A stretch of 64,000 bases of DNA from Spongiibacter sp. IMCC21906 (GCF_001010805.1 NZ_CP011477.1:2247001-2311000); one strand, 5' to 3'; counted from the stretch's first letter, positions 26,770 to 37,064 are shown. The notes: a model not told the origin generated them from the sequence alone. Numbers and translations are program-made.

Positions 26770-27843
26770 ATGTCTAAACCCATTATTGAGAATCTCAACG
26801 TTGAAGCGCAGGAAGTGCTTATTACGCCCGCAAGGCTTAAAGCTGCCCTGCCCATGAGCGATAGCGCCCGCGAGTTAGTGTCCCAAAGCCGCCAAACTAT
26901 TCGCGACATCCTTGATCGCACTGATCACCGCATGTTTATCGTGGTCGGCCCCTGCTCTATTCACGACACAGACGCTGCGCTGGACTATGCCCAACGTTTG
27001 AAAAAACTGGCTGATGAAGTCAGCGACACACTGCTCATTGTGATGCGCGTGTATTTTGAAAAACCCCGGACTACCGTGGGCTGGAAAGGCTTGATCAACG
27101 ATCCACATTTGAACGATACCTTCAAAATTGAAGAAGGTTTAAATATCGGCCGCAAATTGCTAATGGATATTACTGAAATCGGCCTGCCGACGGCAACCGA
27201 GGCTCTAGACCCTATTTCGCCACAGTATCTGCAGGATTTTATTGCTTGGTCAGCGATTGGTGCGCGCACCACCGAATCGCAAACCCACCGGGAAATGGCC
27301 AGCGGCCTGTCTTCTGCCGTGGGTTTTAAAAATGGCACTGACGGCGGCATTTCTGTCGCCATGAATGCCATTGGCTCTGCGGTACACCCCCACCGTTTTC
27401 TGGGCATTAATGACGATGGCCAAGTCGCGGTGATTCATACTCGCGGCAACGCCTACGCCCATGTGGTATTACGTGGTGGCAGCGCTGGCCCAAACTACGA
27501 TTCGGTACATATCAAACTGTGCGAAGAAGCACTGGAAAAAGCCAACTATCCAGTCAATATCATGGTGGATTGCAGCCACGCCAACTCCAACAAAAACCCC
27601 GCCCTGCAGCCATTGGTTGTAGAAGATGTGGGCAACCAGATTTTAGAGGGCAACAAATCCATTGTCGGATTAATGATTGAAAGCCACTTAAAACCGGGCA
27701 ATCAGAGTATTTCCGCTGACCTCAGCCAGCTTCAATACGGTGTTTCTGTTACCGATGGCTGCATTGGTTGGGACGACACCGAGGCGACACTGCGTAAACT
27801 TCGTGACAAAGTGAAAGATGCATTGCGTAGCCGCAACAGCTGA
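26770..27843 (+). CDS. aroG: 3-deoxy-7-phosphoheptulonate (DAHP) synthase, class I
   Basis: A 357-residue enzyme that condenses PEP and erythrose 4-phosphate, the first step of the shikimate pathway. Recognised from VVGPCSIHD, RVYFEKPRTTVGWKGLINDP, TEALDPISPQY, KNGTDGG and MVDCSHANSNK; the last two regions carry substrate and metal ligands. The start MSKPIIENLN at 26770 follows GAAGG; an in-frame ATG at 26722 is rejected because it would add a hydrophobic stretch. The isoform (AroF, G or H feedback type) cannot be decided from the sequence alone. Confidence 0.9.
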   Translation: MSKPIIENLNVEAQEVLITPARLKAALPMSDSARELVSQSRQTIRDILDRTDHRMFIVVGPCSIHDTDAALDYAQRLKKLADEVSDTLLIVMRVYFEKPRTTVGWKGLINDPHLNDTFKIEEGLNIGRKLLMDITEIGLPTATEALDPISPQYLQDFIAWSAIGARTTESQTHREMASGLSSAVGFKNGTDGGISVAMNAIGSAVHPHRFLGINDDGQVAVIHTRGNAYAHVVLRGGSAGPNYDSVHIKLCEEALEKANYPVNIMVDCSHANSNKNPALQPLVVEDVGNQILEGNKSIVGLMIESHLKPGNQSISADLSQLQYGVSVTDGCIGWDDTEATLRKLRDKVKDALRSRNS

Positions 27844-27864
27844 GGCAGCAAATGTTTATTTTGA

Positions 27865-27892
27865 AAAGCGTCCTGATTGGGCGCTTTTTTTT
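27865..27892 (+). terminator. Rho-independent terminator after DAHP synthase
   Basis: AAGCGTCC pairs with GGGCGCTT (one G-T pair) around a short loop. Eight T residues follow the stem directly. It lies 22 bases after the stop. Confidence 0.85.
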
Positions 27893-27949
27893 GATCTGAA
27901 ATTTAAGCTACCGCGTAAGCAAGGTTGCTTCTATACCATCTATGGCTTT

Positions 27950-27976
27950 GCCCCGTTTTTTTACGGGGCTTTTTTT
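27950..27976 (+). terminator. Second rho-independent terminator downstream
   Basis: GCCCCGT and ACGGGGC flank a T-rich loop and are followed by seven T residues. It backs up the terminator 60 bases earlier and insulates the convergent nuclease gene. Confidence 0.8.
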
Positions 27977-27996
27977 GCCTAGCGATAACTGACGCC

Positions 27997-28725
27997 CTAT
28001 TTGTAAAGTGCCAATTCCGCATATAGACCACAGTGATCAGACAGGTTTTGCCAAGGTAAACCGCTCAATCGACGGCCTTCAATAACATCAAATCCTCGAA
28101 AATAGATTCTATCCAATCTCAGCATGGGACGTTTTACAGGAAAGCTTCTCACTGGCTTGCCATTAAGCTGAGTAAATACCTCTTTTAGCCCCATCCGTCG
28201 CTTAAAGCGCTGGTGAAGACTGCCCGTCCAATCGTTAAAATCGCCGGCAATAATGAGTGGCGCCGATGCCGGAACGCGCTGGGCGATAGCTTTCTCCAGC
28301 AGGCGAAATTGCTGGTGGCGTTCCCAGCCAAGCAGTCCCATATGCACGCACACCAAATGGATACCCGGCTCGATCTCAGTAAATAACAAACCCCGCTGGG
28401 AGCGGCGATAAAGGGAAACATCGACATTATCCGAGCTGAGTATGTGATATTTACTCAGAATGGCATTGCCATGATGGCCGTGGTCATACACCGCGTTTTT
28501 GCCATAGGCATAGTGAGGCCAAATGGTATCGGCAAGATATTCAAACTGACTGTCGTCAATCCAATTATTAACAGCACTGGCATGCTGTTGGTTTTCGCCT
28601 ACCACTTCCTGAAGAAACACAATATCGGCATTAACCGTGCGAATGCTGTCGCGGATTTCATCCAATAAAAACCGCCGATTTGCTGAGCAAAACCCCTTGT
28701 GAACGTTATAGGAAAGAATTCGCAT
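27997..28725 (-). CDS. Endonuclease/exonuclease/phosphatase family protein
   Basis: A 242-residue EEP-fold hydrolase, with MRILSYNVHKG, VFLQEV, AGDFNDW and LSDHCGLYAEL carrying the Asn, Glu, Asp and His metal and catalytic residues. Such proteins act as nucleases or phosphodiesterases; the YbhP-type group is closest by look. The ATG at 28725 gives a seven-base gap from the ychJ stop, which is preferred over a longer frame starting at 28788 inside ychJ. Last gene of the nfuA-thioesterase-ychJ cluster. No signal peptide is seen. Confidence 0.85.
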   Translation of the reverse strand: MRILSYNVHKGFCSANRRFLLDEIRDSIRTVNADIVFLQEVVGENQQHASAVNNWIDDSQFEYLADTIWPHYAYGKNAVYDHGHHGNAILSKYHILSSDNVDVSLYRRSQRGLLFTEIEPGIHLVCVHMGLLGWERHQQFRLLEKAIAQRVPASAPLIIAGDFNDWTGSLHQRFKRRMGLKEVFTQLNGKPVRSFPVKRPMLRLDRIYFRGFDVIEGRRLSGLPWQNLSDHCGLYAELALYK

Positions 28726-28732
28726 CAATGGT

Positions 28733-29197
28733 CTAGGTCGGGTGGCAGGCTTTGAGCTTGTTCTGGCTTCCGCACCAACAGGGATCATTTCGGCCCAGTT
28801 TTACCGGTGGCAGGATATCGCCGTCCAAATACAGCCAATGACCCTTTTCCCGAACAAAACGAGAGCGCTCATGCAGCTGGCCGGGCTTATCTTCTTCGTC
28901 CACATAAAAAGCTACAAACTCTACCTCACCACGGTTTTCGGTATAGGCAGGGGCATCAATAATATCCAGGCGCGTCCAGCGAATACCTGCAAAGCTGGAT
29001 TTAAGTGTGGTTTCATCCTCATTAATCCGGCGGCTGTGATGCCAAGTGGATATCAGATAACCGTGGGCTTTGCGGGCGAATGCCACAAAGCGTGAGCGCA
29101 TAAGCGCTTCTGGGGTTTGGGCTACATCAATGCCTTGTAACAGCGGGCAGCAGCATTCTTCGTAATCCAAACCAGAGCAACAAGGACAAGCAGACAT
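28733..29197 (-). CDS. ychJ: YchJ-family SEC-C zinc protein
   Basis: A 154-residue UPF0225-type protein. The N-terminus is Cys-rich (CPCCSGLDYEECCCPLLQG). An NTF2-like middle domain is followed by a C-terminal SEC-C motif, GRNDPCWCGSQNKLKACH, which binds zinc. Family function is unknown; SEC-C proteins often contact SecB or the ribosome. It lies in a run of four co-directional genes downstream of nfuA. Confidence 0.88.
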   Translation of the reverse strand: MSACPCCSGLDYEECCCPLLQGIDVAQTPEALMRSRFVAFARKAHGYLISTWHHSRRINEDETTLKSSFAGIRWTRLDIIDAPAYTENRGEVEFVAFYVDEEDKPGQLHERSRFVREKGHWLYLDGDILPPVKLGRNDPCWCGSQNKLKACHPT

Positions 29198-29203
29198 CGT
29201 GTG

Positions 29204-29620
29204 TTATTCCACTTTTCCCGGGCTATCTGGAATCAAGGCGCTATCGGTGGGTTTCCAATCTGATGGCAACTTAATCGCCTCGCGGGTTTCCCGGTCAAAA
29301 CCAACTAATACTGAGCGGCTGACGGTTGCACACTCGCCGTTGGCGTAGATGTGATGACAAACCGTCATGCTTTTGCTGCCTACGCGCTCACACCACGTGT
29401 CGACCACAACATGGTGGTCAAAACGGATCTCCTTCAACATATCCATTTTGACACTGGCGACAACATGGTTAGGGACTTCGCTGAACTCACGTACTTCCCG
29501 AAAGTAATCGACCCGTGCCAAATCAAAATACTGGGCATAAACACTATTAGAGACATGACCCAAGAAATCCAGATCCGAAAAACGAACCTGGATATCGGTA
29601 CGGGTTTTGGGTAATTGCAT
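29204..29620 (-). CDS. 4HBT-type acyl-CoA thioesterase
   Basis: A 138-residue hot-dog-fold protein. The signature FSDLDFLGHVSNSVYAQYFDLARVDY contains the usual Asp and the helix that wraps the CoA. The start MQLPKTRTD at 29620 is preferred; the frame extends upstream to 29662 without conserved sequence. It is co-directional with ychJ (6-base gap). The substrate chain length cannot be read. Confidence 0.85.
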   Translation of the reverse strand: MQLPKTRTDIQVRFSDLDFLGHVSNSVYAQYFDLARVDYFREVREFSEVPNHVVASVKMDMLKEIRFDHHVVVDTWCERVGSKSMTVCHHIYANGECATVSRSVLVGFDRETREAIKLPSDWKPTDSALIPDSPGKVE

Positions 29621-29673
29621 GCTGTTTCCTATTATTGCTGCCAGCGACCCCACTGGCAGCATCGCGCCATTCT

Positions 29674-30291
29674 TTATTTGAAGTAGGCATTCTCGGTATT
29701 GCTGTGGTCGGTACTATCTTTGACCCCGGCCAGCTCAGGCACTTGCTCTAGCAAGGTTTTCTCGACACCTTCTTTCAGAGTCACGTCTACCATGCCACAG
29801 CCCTGACAACCGCCGCCAAATTTAAGAACAGCAAAATTGTCCTCGGTTAGAGTCATCAGCGACACCTCACCGCCATGAGCGGCCAATGATGGATTAATTT
29901 CGTTGTAGAGCACGTAGTTAATCCGGTCTTCGATAGGACTGTTTTCATCCACACGAGGCAACCGTGCATTGGGCGCCTTGATGGTCAACTGACCACCCAT
30001 TCGATCTTTTGAATAATCGATAAGCGCATCGTCAAGAAAGGCAACGCTGCGCTCCTCGAAATACGCTTTAAACTTAGGGTATTCAACGACGATATCTTCG
30101 CCTTTGTCATCGCCCTCTCGACAGTAGGCGATGCAGGTTTCGGCTTTAGGCGTACCTGGCTGAGTAATAAAAATGCGTACACCAATCACGTCGTCCTGCT
30201 TAGAAAGCAGTTCTGCCAGATAATCCTGCCCAGACTCGGTAATCGTCATTTTCACGGGCATTTCCTGTGCAACGACTTCTTCGCTTGCCAT
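29674..30291 (-). CDS. nfuA: NfuA, Fe-S biogenesis carrier protein
   Basis: A 205-residue protein with an N-terminal degenerate A-type domain ([21 protein letters not shown]) and a C-terminal Nfu domain. The cluster site is [18 protein letters not shown]. It receives 4Fe-4S clusters and passes them to apoproteins, chiefly under stress. The ATG at 30291 is behind GAGGTGAAT; it lies at residue 15 of the longest open frame. Divergent from metH. Confidence 0.95.
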   Translation of the reverse strand: MASEEVVAQEMPVKMTITESGQDYLAELLSKQDDVIGVRIFITQPGTPKAETCIAYCREGDDKGEDIVVEYPKFKAYFEERSVAFLDDALIDYSKDRMGGQLTIKAPNARLPRVDENSPIEDRINYVLYNEINPSLAAHGGEVSLMTLTEDNFAVLKFGGGCQGCGMVDVTLKEGVEKTLLEQVPELAGVKDSTDHSNTENAYFK

Positions 30292-30436
30292 ATTCACCTC
30301 TTCATATCCCGCTGTTTTCGCAAACAATTTCATAGCCAGCGAGAGTATCTGCTAGAATTGTAGAGTTTAACACGAAGGCCATTGCCACCACAGCCTGCAA
30401 TCCTTTGCCAAGACTTTTTATATCATCAGGATTTTC

Positions 30437-33400
30437 ATGACCGACGCCAAACACCGTAGCGAACAATTGATCAATGCCCTCAAAGACCGAATTTTGGTGA
30501 TTGATGGCGCTATGGGCAGCATGATTCAAAGTTATAACCTCACCGAACAAGACTATCGGGGTGAGCGTTTTGCCGACTATCACAAAGACCTCAAGGGCAA
30601 TAACGACCTTCTCACTCTGACTAGACCCGATGTGGTTCGAGAAATTCACCAGGCTTACCTAGATGCAGGTTCTGACCTGATTGGCGCCAATACCTTTAAC
30701 TCCACAGCCGTGTCCCAACAAGACTACGAACTGGGCAGCATTGCTGAAGAACTATGCGTTGAAGGCGCCAAAATCGCCCGGGAAGTCGCCGACGCCGCCA
30801 CCGCAAAAAATCCAGACAAGCCCCGTTTCGTCGCAGGCATACTGGGGCCCACCCCCCGCACAGCGTCCATCTCACCCGACGTAAACGATCCCGGCGCTCG
30901 CAATATTACCTTTGACCAATTAGTTGAGGACTATTACGCCGCTACCCGAGGCCTGATCCAAGGTGGCTCAGATGTATTGTTAATCGAAACTGTCTTCGAC
31001 AGCCTTAACGCCAAAGCAGCGGTGTTTGCAGTGCTGCAATACTTTGAAGATTCCAGTATTGAATTGCCCATTATGATTTCGGTGACCTTTCCCGATACCA
31101 GTGGCCGGACTCTGTCTGGGCAAACCCCCACCGCGTTCTGGAACTCTATTGCCCACGCCAAGCCTCTTATTATTGGCAGCAATTGTGGCAGAAGATTCAA
31201 GGAGATACGGCCTTTTGTTGAGGAATTAGCCGAAGCATCAGATTGTTATTTTAGCGGTCATTTTAACGCCGGCCTTCCCAATGAGTTTGGCGAATATGAC
31301 GAAACCCCCGAAGACATGCACGACGAGTTACGGGACTTTGCCCAGCGTGGTTATTTAAATTTAATCGGCGGTTGTTGTGGCACCACTCCGGCGCATATCG
31401 AAGCCATTGCCAAAGCCGTAGAAGATGTTACCCCCCGTCCCCTGCCCCAGCGGGAACCCAAATGTCGCTTAGCGGGCTTGGAGCCATTTCACATTGGTTC
31501 AGATAGCTTATTTGTCAACGTTGGCGAACGCTGTAACGTCACCGGCTCAGCCGTGTTTAAACGCTTGATTTTAGAAAATGACTACGACGCTGCCTTATCG
31601 GTAGCCCGCCAGCAAGTGGAAAACGGCGCCCAGATTATCGATATCAACATGGATGAAGGCATGCTGGATGCCGAAAATGCCATAGTTACTTTTCTCAACC
31701 TTATCGCCTCGGAGCCCGATATCTCCCGGGTGCCGATTATGGTCGACTCCTCCAAATGGCATGTCATTGAAGCCGGTCTAAAGTGCATTCAGGGCAAGCC
31801 AATAGTTAACTCCATTTCGCTTAAAGAAGGGGAAGACGAGTTTCGCAAGCATGCCCGGCAGTGCCTGAAATACGGTGCCGCCGTGGTCGTCATGGCCTTT
31901 GATGAAGATGGTCAGGCAGACAGTTTTGCCCGCAAGTCTGAAATCAGTCGGCGCTCCTACAATATTTTGGTCAATGAAATTGGCTTTCCGCCTCAAGATA
32001 TTATTTTTGACCCCAATATTTTTGCCGTGGCCACCGGGATCGAGGAGCACAACAACTACGCCGTCGATTTTATTGAGGCCACCGCCTTTATTAAAAAAGA
32101 ACTGCCATACGCCTTGGTTTCCGGGGGTGTTTCTAATGTGTCGTTCTCATTCCGAGGTAATAACCCCGTCCGAGAAGCCATTCACTCGGTCTTTTTATAC
32201 CACGCCATCAAGGCAGGCATGGATATGGGCATCGTCAACGCCAGTCAGCTGGCGATTTACGACGACCTTCCCTCCGAGCTGAAGGAAACTGTCGAAGACG
32301 TCATTTTGAACCGCCGGGATGACTCCACCGAGCGCTTACTCGATATTGCCGATAAATACCGGGGCGACGGTGGTGGTATTAACAGCAAAGAGGATCTAAG
32401 CTGGCGAGAGCTGCCGGTTGAAAAGCGCATAGAACACGCGCTGGTTAAAGGTATCACCACCTATATCGAAGAAGACGCCGAGCAGGCCCGTCAACAGGCC
32501 AGCAAACCCATTGATGTGATTGAAGGTCCATTAATGGATGGCATGAACGTAGTTGGCGACTTGTTCGGCGACGGAAAGATGTTTTTGCCTCAGGTGGTTA
32601 AATCCGCTCGGGTAATGAAACAAGCGGTGGCCTATTTAAACCCCTACATTGAGGCTGGCAAAGAAGTCGGTGCCAAGGCCAACGGTCGGGTGTTGATGGC
32701 CACGGTCAAAGGTGACGTGCACGATATCGGCAAGAATATTGTAGGGGTGGTACTGCAGTGTAATAACTTCGAGGTTATAGACCTGGGCGTGATGGTGCCC
32801 TGCGAAAAAATTCTAGAAACCGCAATTCGAGAAAAAGTAGATATTATTGGCCTCAGCGGCTTAATTACGCCCTCTCTCGATGAAATGGTCCATGTCGCCA
32901 GCGAAATGCAGCGTCAGGGTTTAAACATTCCATTAATGATTGGCGGCGCTACCACGTCTAAGGCTCACACCGCGGTTAAAATCGAGCCACAGTACAAAAA
33001 CGACGGTACTGTTTATGTCCCCGATGCCTCCCGTAGCGTATCCGTGGCCAGTAACCTTATTAGCCAAGGCAACAAAGCCGGGTTTATTCAAGAGCAACGG
33101 GAAGAGTATGAACGCGTTAGAGTTCGTCGAGCCGGTCGCCAAATTAAAACCCGGATGCATCCTTACACCGAAGCCTGCAGCCGTCACTTTGTCACCGACT
33201 GGGAGAACTACACACCCCCTACACCAAGCTTTTTAGGTATCAAAGAGTTTACGGATTACCCGCTGGAAATCCTCAGAGAAACCATCGACTGGACGCCGTT
33301 TTTCATCTCTTGGGGACTGGCAGGCAAATACCCGAAAATTCTTAAGGACGACGTGGTTGGTGAAGCTGCTAGAAACTTGTTTGACGACGCACAAAAGATG

Positions 33401-34135
33401 CTGGACAAAATTCTTAGCGACAAAAGCTTACAGGCGAATGGTGTCATTGGCTTTTGGCCCGCCCAGCGACAAGGCAGCGACGATGTCGCTGTTTTCGACC
33501 CCGATACGTCCGAGCAATTAGCAACGCTTCATCATTTGCGTCAGCAATCAGTTAAACCCGATGACAAACCACAAATGAGTTTGGCTGATTACATTGCCCC
33601 CGCCGATAGCAAGGTTAAAGACTACGTCGGCGCCTTTGCTGTCACCACAGGACTTGGTGCAGACGAGCTAGCTCAAGCCTATGAAAAAGCCAACGATGAC
33701 TACAGCGCCATCATGGTAAAAGCACTGGCCGATCGATTAGCAGAGTCCTTTGCCGAACATTTGCATTTGCGGGTGCGCAAAGAGTTTTGGGCTTACTCGC
33801 CCGATGAAGAACTCAGCAATGAAGAGCTGATTAAAGAGTCTTATCGCGGTATTCGACCAGCACCGGGCTACCCGGCCTGCCCTGATCATACCGAGAAAGA
33901 GACGCTTTTCTCTCTCCTCAAAGCAACCGAGAAAACCGGTATCAGCCTGACCGAACATCTGGCAATGTTCCCCGCCGCAGCGGTGAGTGGTTTTTATTAC
34001 TCTCACCCCCAGGCACGTTATTTTGCGGTGGGCAAAATCAGCAAAGACCAAGTCGAGGATATTGCCCAGCGTAAAGGCATGGAATTTAAAGCCATGGAGC
34101 GCTGGCTTTCTCCAAACTTGGATTACGACCCCTAG
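30437..34135 (+). CDS. metH: Cobalamin-dependent methionine synthase
   Basis: A 1232-residue, full-length enzyme (E. coli 1227) that transfers the methyl group of 5-methyltetrahydrofolate to homocysteine. The homocysteine domain (about 1-330) has [11 protein letters not shown] for zinc near residue 311. The pterin domain starts near [11 protein letters not shown] (about 358). The B12 domain carries [11 protein letters not shown] (about 761), whose His ligates cobalt. The C-terminal AdoMet reactivation domain has [15 protein letters not shown] (about 1139). The segment around the first zinc Cys ([10 protein letters not shown], near 247) differs from the usual GLNCALG. No B12 riboswitch is seen in the 145 bases upstream. 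Confidence 0.97.
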   Translation: MTDAKHRSEQLINALKDRILVIDGAMGSMIQSYNLTEQDYRGERFADYHKDLKGNNDLLTLTRPDVVREIHQAYLDAGSDLIGANTFNSTAVSQQDYELGSIAEELCVEGAKIAREVADAATAKNPDKPRFVAGILGPTPRTASISPDVNDPGARNITFDQLVEDYYAATRGLIQGGSDVLLIETVFDSLNAKAAVFAVLQYFEDSSIELPIMISVTFPDTSGRTLSGQTPTAFWNSIAHAKPLIIGSNCGRRFKEIRPFVEELAEASDCYFSGHFNAGLPNEFGEYDETPEDMHDELRDFAQRGYLNLIGGCCGTTPAHIEAIAKAVEDVTPRPLPQREPKCRLAGLEPFHIGSDSLFVNVGERCNVTGSAVFKRLILENDYDAALSVARQQVENGAQIIDINMDEGMLDAENAIVTFLNLIASEPDISRVPIMVDSSKWHVIEAGLKCIQGKPIVNSISLKEGEDEFRKHARQCLKYGAAVVVMAFDEDGQADSFARKSEISRRSYNILVNEIGFPPQDIIFDPNIFAVATGIEEHNNYAVDFIEATAFIKKELPYALVSGGVSNVSFSFRGNNPVREAIHSVFLYHAIKAGMDMGIVNASQLAIYDDLPSELKETVEDVILNRRDDSTERLLDIADKYRGDGGGINSKEDLSWRELPVEKRIEHALVKGITTYIEEDAEQARQQASKPIDVIEGPLMDGMNVVGDLFGDGKMFLPQVVKSARVMKQAVAYLNPYIEAGKEVGAKANGRVLMATVKGDVHDIGKNIVGVVLQCNNFEVIDLGVMVPCEKILETAIREKVDIIGLSGLITPSLDEMVHVASEMQRQGLNIPLMIGGATTSKAHTAVKIEPQYKNDGTVYVPDASRSVSVASNLISQGNKAGFIQEQREEYERVRVRRAGRQIKTRMHPYTEACSRHFVTDWENYTPPTPSFLGIKEFTDYPLEILRETIDWTPFFISWGLAGKYPKILKDDVVGEAARNLFDDAQKMLDKILSDKSLQANGVIGFWPAQRQGSDDVAVFDPDTSEQLATLHHLRQQSVKPDDKPQMSLADYIAPADSKVKDYVGAFAVTTGLGADELAQAYEKANDDYSAIMVKALADRLAESFAEHLHLRVRKEFWAYSPDEELSNEELIKESYRGIRPAPGYPACPDHTEKETLFSLLKATEKTGISLTEHLAMFPAAAVSGFYYSHPQARYFAVGKISKDQVEDIAQRKGMEFKAMERWLSPNLDYDP

Positions 34136-34159
34136 AAAAGGCATAAGTGAGTTGCCCAT

Positions 34160-34189
34160 AAAAAAGCCGCTTCGTATGTGGAAGCGGCT
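34160..34189 (-). terminator. Rho-independent terminator of the 39-residue gene
   Basis: AGCCGCTTC pairs with GAAGCGGCT around a seven-base loop. On the minus strand it is followed by six T residues; on the plus strand there is no T run. It therefore serves the small minus-strand gene at 34237 rather than metH. Confidence 0.8.
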
Positions 34190-34236
34190 CCGTAAAACCT
34201 GACAACCTATATCAAGACGGGACAATTTGTCCCAGC

Positions 34237-34356
34237 TTAGCCAGGCATATGGCTCAACCAGTAAACAACGGTCGCCACAACCAAACTCAGAATGGCAACA
34301 GATGCAATGGCGTCTGCGGTGTTATCTTCACGAGCTTCTTGTTCTTTATCGGACAT
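34237..34356 (-). CDS. 39-residue single-TM membrane protein
   Basis: A short frame: an N-terminal acidic, polar part (MSDKEQEAREDNTAD) is followed by one transmembrane helix (about residues 16-35, AIASVAILSLVVATVVYW). A good ribosome site, GAGGTG, lies four bases before the ATG at 34356; an ATG three bases earlier is too close to it. Its own hairpin terminator at 34189-34160 lies downstream. Convergent with metH. No known family is recognised. Start, ribosome site, helix and terminator together make it likely real. Confidence 0.65.
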   Translation of the reverse strand: MSDKEQEAREDNTADAIASVAILSLVVATVVYWLSHMPG

Positions 34357-34540
34357 CATTCACCTCAATTTCGGCAATTCGTTAATGGGTAATGGAAAAA
34401 ACTGCCGGGATTATAACAAGAAAATTTCTATGTCGCCGAGGCATATCAGCCGCTTCACTAAGCATTATTCAAAGAAAGCGTTATGAGACAGTCCCTTCTC
34501 GCCGTAAAATAGCTGCTAAAGATACCGAGAGGTGAATGTG

Positions 34541-34762
34541 ATGACTGAGACACCCGACAAACCGCTGCAAAAGCCGCCCGGACCCTTTGCGGTTATTGGC
34601 AGCGTCGTAGCCGCTGCGTTTGGCGTGCAAAGCCGTAAAAATCGCGAGCGTGATTTTCAACATGGCCGATTCCGTAACTACGTTATCGCCGCCGTTCTTT
34701 TTGTGGTTGTCTTTATCGCTTCTGTCACCTCTATCGTTCGCTTAGTGCTTAGCCAAAGCTAA
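34541..34762 (+). CDS. DUF2970-family small membrane protein
   Basis: A 73-residue protein. A Pro-rich start (PDKPLQKPPGPF) leads to SVVAAAFGVQSRKNRERDFQHGR and then one transmembrane helix (about 47-67), the DUF2970 pattern. The ATG at 34541 follows GAGGTG. An in-frame ATG nine bases before would be too near it. The family is common in beta- and gammaproteobacteria and uncharacterised. Cytoplasmic N-terminus, membrane-anchored C-terminus. Confidence 0.8.
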   Translation: MTETPDKPLQKPPGPFAVIGSVVAAAFGVQSRKNRERDFQHGRFRNYVIAAVLFVVVFIASVTSIVRLVLSQS

Positions 34763-34923
34763 ACGCACTTTGTTATCGGTTTAGCAGTTATCAGAAATCA
34801 GCAAAAACCGTTAGTTTCCTGAACCGCACTGCTTTAGCATACTCGCGCCCGTTATTGCGACAGCAATTGCGATAGGCTAACTCCGGGGGCAACAAGCCCT
34901 ACTGACTATTTCACAAGGTAATT

Positions 34924-36567
34924 ATGTACGTTTACGACGATTACGACCGCGCGATGATCAATCAGCGGGTAGACCAGTTTAGAGACCAGACCCAGCGCTA
35001 CCTCGATGGCAAAATCACCGAGGAGCAGTTTCTTCCTCTGCGCCTGCAAAATGGTCTTTATATTCAACGCCTCGCGCCGATGATGCGTATTGCCGTGCCC
35101 TACGGCACCCTGAACAGCACTCAGCTGCGTAAACTGGCTCAAATCAGCCGAGATTACGACAAGGGCTATGCTCACATCAGCACCCGTCAAAATGTACAGC
35201 TGAACTGGCCACTGCTTGAAGAAGTACCAGATATTTTGCAAGAGTTGGCCAGCGTTGAGATGCACGCCGTGCAAACCAGTGGCAACTGTATTCGCAACGT
35301 CACCGCAGATCAGTTCTCTGGCGTTGCCGTAGACGAAGTAGAAGATGCCCGCCCCTACTGCGAAATTATCCGCCAGTGGTCTACCTTCCACCCTGAATTT
35401 GCTTTTCTGCCTCGCAAATTCAAAATCGCCGTCTGCGGTTCAGAAACTGATCGCGCTGCGGTAATGGTCCACGACATTGGCCTGCAAATTTTAAAAAACG
35501 AAAACAACGAAACGCGCTTTAGAGTGATTGTCGGCGGTGGTTTAGGCAGAACGCCAATTATTGGTCAGGTTATCCACGAATCACTAGAGCCCAAGCACCT
35601 GCTAAGCTACCTAGAAGCGATTCTGCGGGTTTACAACCAACTTGGCCGCCGGGACAACAAATTTAAAGCTCGTATCAAAATACTGGTTAAGGCTCTTGGG
35701 CCAGAAGCATTTAAAGAAAAAGTAGAATCGGAATGGGCAAATATTCGCGATGGCGATATGGTCCTCACCGAAGCAGAGATAGATCGTGCAAAATCTTTCT
35801 TCACTCGTCCCAACTACCAAACTCTTGAAAACCAAGACCTGCAAGCGATGGCGTTAGAAGGTCCTGACTTTGCTCGCTGGTTAAAACAAAACACGCATGA
35901 GCATAAGCAAGATGGCTACCGCATCGTCACCCTGTCGTTAAAACCGACTGGCATTGCCCCCGGTGATGTGACCGCCGAACAGCTAGAAGAGATTGCAGAT
36001 TTGGGCGAACGTTATGGCTTTGGCGAAATCCGCACCACTCACCAGCAAAACATAGTGCTCCCCGATGTAAAACAGAGTGACCTGCTAACGTTGTGGAAAG
36101 AGTTACATGCCCTTGAGCTTGCCACCCCGACCATCGGCACTTTAAACGATATTATTTGCTGCCCTGGTGGCGATTTCTGCTCGCTGGCAAATGCGAAATC
36201 TATTCCCATTGCCGAAGCGATACAGCGTCGCTTTGATGACCTAGATTATGTTTACGACTTGGGCGAAATTGAGTTAAACATCTCTGGCTGCATGAATGCC
36301 TGCGGCCACCATCATATCGGCAACATTGGTATTTTGGGAGTAGACAAAAAAGGTCAGGAGTTTTATCAGGTTTCTCTGGGCGGTAGCCAGGGCTTAAACG
36401 CCTCTATTGGCAAAATTCTCGGGCCTTCTTTTGCGCAAGAACAAGTGCCCGACGTTATTGAAAAAGTGCTGGATACCTACGTTAGTCTTCGTCAACCAGA
36501 AGAGCCCTTCTCTGACACGTTTGCCCGTGTTGGCCTCGACCCATTTAAGGAGCGTGTCTATGCCTAA
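34924..36567 (+). CDS. cysI: Sulfite/nitrite reductase hemoprotein (CysI-type)
   Basis: A 547-residue siroheme and 4Fe-4S reductase with two ferredoxin-like half-domains and two sulfite/nitrite domains. Cluster and siroheme ligands lie in ICCPGGDFCSLANA (about 412-424) and LNISGCMNACGHHH (about 449-462). The N-terminal TRQNVQLNWP contacts siroheme. It should reduce sulfite to sulfide for cysteine synthesis. The ATG at 34924 follows AAGGTAATT. Its stop overlaps the DUF934 start, the pairing seen in Pseudomonas; electron supply is probably by ferredoxin or a separate flavoprotein, as no cysJ is nearby. Confidence 0.88.
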   Translation: MYVYDDYDRAMINQRVDQFRDQTQRYLDGKITEEQFLPLRLQNGLYIQRLAPMMRIAVPYGTLNSTQLRKLAQISRDYDKGYAHISTRQNVQLNWPLLEEVPDILQELASVEMHAVQTSGNCIRNVTADQFSGVAVDEVEDARPYCEIIRQWSTFHPEFAFLPRKFKIAVCGSETDRAAVMVHDIGLQILKNENNETRFRVIVGGGLGRTPIIGQVIHESLEPKHLLSYLEAILRVYNQLGRRDNKFKARIKILVKALGPEAFKEKVESEWANIRDGDMVLTEAEIDRAKSFFTRPNYQTLENQDLQAMALEGPDFARWLKQNTHEHKQDGYRIVTLSLKPTGIAPGDVTAEQLEEIADLGERYGFGEIRTTHQQNIVLPDVKQSDLLTLWKELHALELATPTIGTLNDIICCPGGDFCSLANAKSIPIAEAIQRRFDDLDYVYDLGEIELNISGCMNACGHHHIGNIGILGVDKKGQEFYQVSLGGSQGLNASIGKILGPSFAQEQVPDVIEKVLDTYVSLRQPEEPFSDTFARVGLDPFKERVYA

Positions 36568-37039
36568 AATCATCAAAAACAATCAGCTCGTTGACGACAA
36601 TTGGCTGCTGTGGCGCGACACTGAGTCCCTTCCGGAGCAAGGCCCAGTTATTGTTCCGCTCAAACTGTGGCAAGAACATAAAGCCAGTCTTAAAAAGCTG
36701 GATAATGTTGCAGTATTTTTGTCCAGCGACGAGTCACCAAAACTGCTGGCAGACGATCTTGACAACTTTGACATGATCGCCGTCGATTTCCCAAAGTTTG
36801 CCGATGGCCGAGGCTTTAGCTATGGCAGAGAACTGCGGGAACAACATGGATTTACTGGGGAGCTTCGTGCAATAGGCGATTTTATCCGCGATCAACTGTT
36901 CTTTTTGAAACGCTGCGGTTTTGACGCCTATGCACTGGACACAGACGATCTAGAGGGTGCCTTGGCCAGTTTTAATGATTTTAGTACTGGTTATCAAGCC
37001 TCAGTGGACCAACCCCTACCCTTATATCGGCGCAGATAG
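36560..37039 (+). CDS. DUF934 family protein, CysI partner
   Basis: A 159-residue protein. DFPKFADGRGFSYGRELREQHGFTGELRAIGDFIRDQLFFLKRCGFDAYAL is the DUF934 signature. It overlaps the end of cysI by eight bases, and such genes follow cysI in many gammaproteobacteria. It is presumed to help the sulfite-reduction step, but its biochemical role is not known. A terminator follows 26 bases later, so cysI-DUF934 is a two-gene operon. Confidence 0.88.
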   Translation: MPKIIKNNQLVDDNWLLWRDTESLPEQGPVIVPLKLWQEHKASLKKLDNVAVFLSSDESPKLLADDLDNFDMIAVDFPKFADGRGFSYGRELREQHGFTGELRAIGDFIRDQLFFLKRCGFDAYALDTDDLEGALASFNDFSTGYQASVDQPLPLYRRR

Positions 37040-37064
37040 ACTCACTCCCTGCAGAACCCAATGA

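Noticed and set aside
30292-30436. Cobalamin riboswitch upstream of metH
   Set aside because: The gap is 145 bases and lacks the conserved B12-box and pairing elements; only loose GCCACC-like bases are seen.
31150-31260. Compensated frameshift in metH to explain the odd zinc-site residues
   Set aside because: Neither alternate frame restores the usual residues, and the main frame is open throughout; substitution is simpler.
34853-34875. Repeat ATTGCGA...ATTGCGA upstream of cysI as a CysB site
   Set aside because: Short and imperfect; CysB sites are too loose to call by eye.
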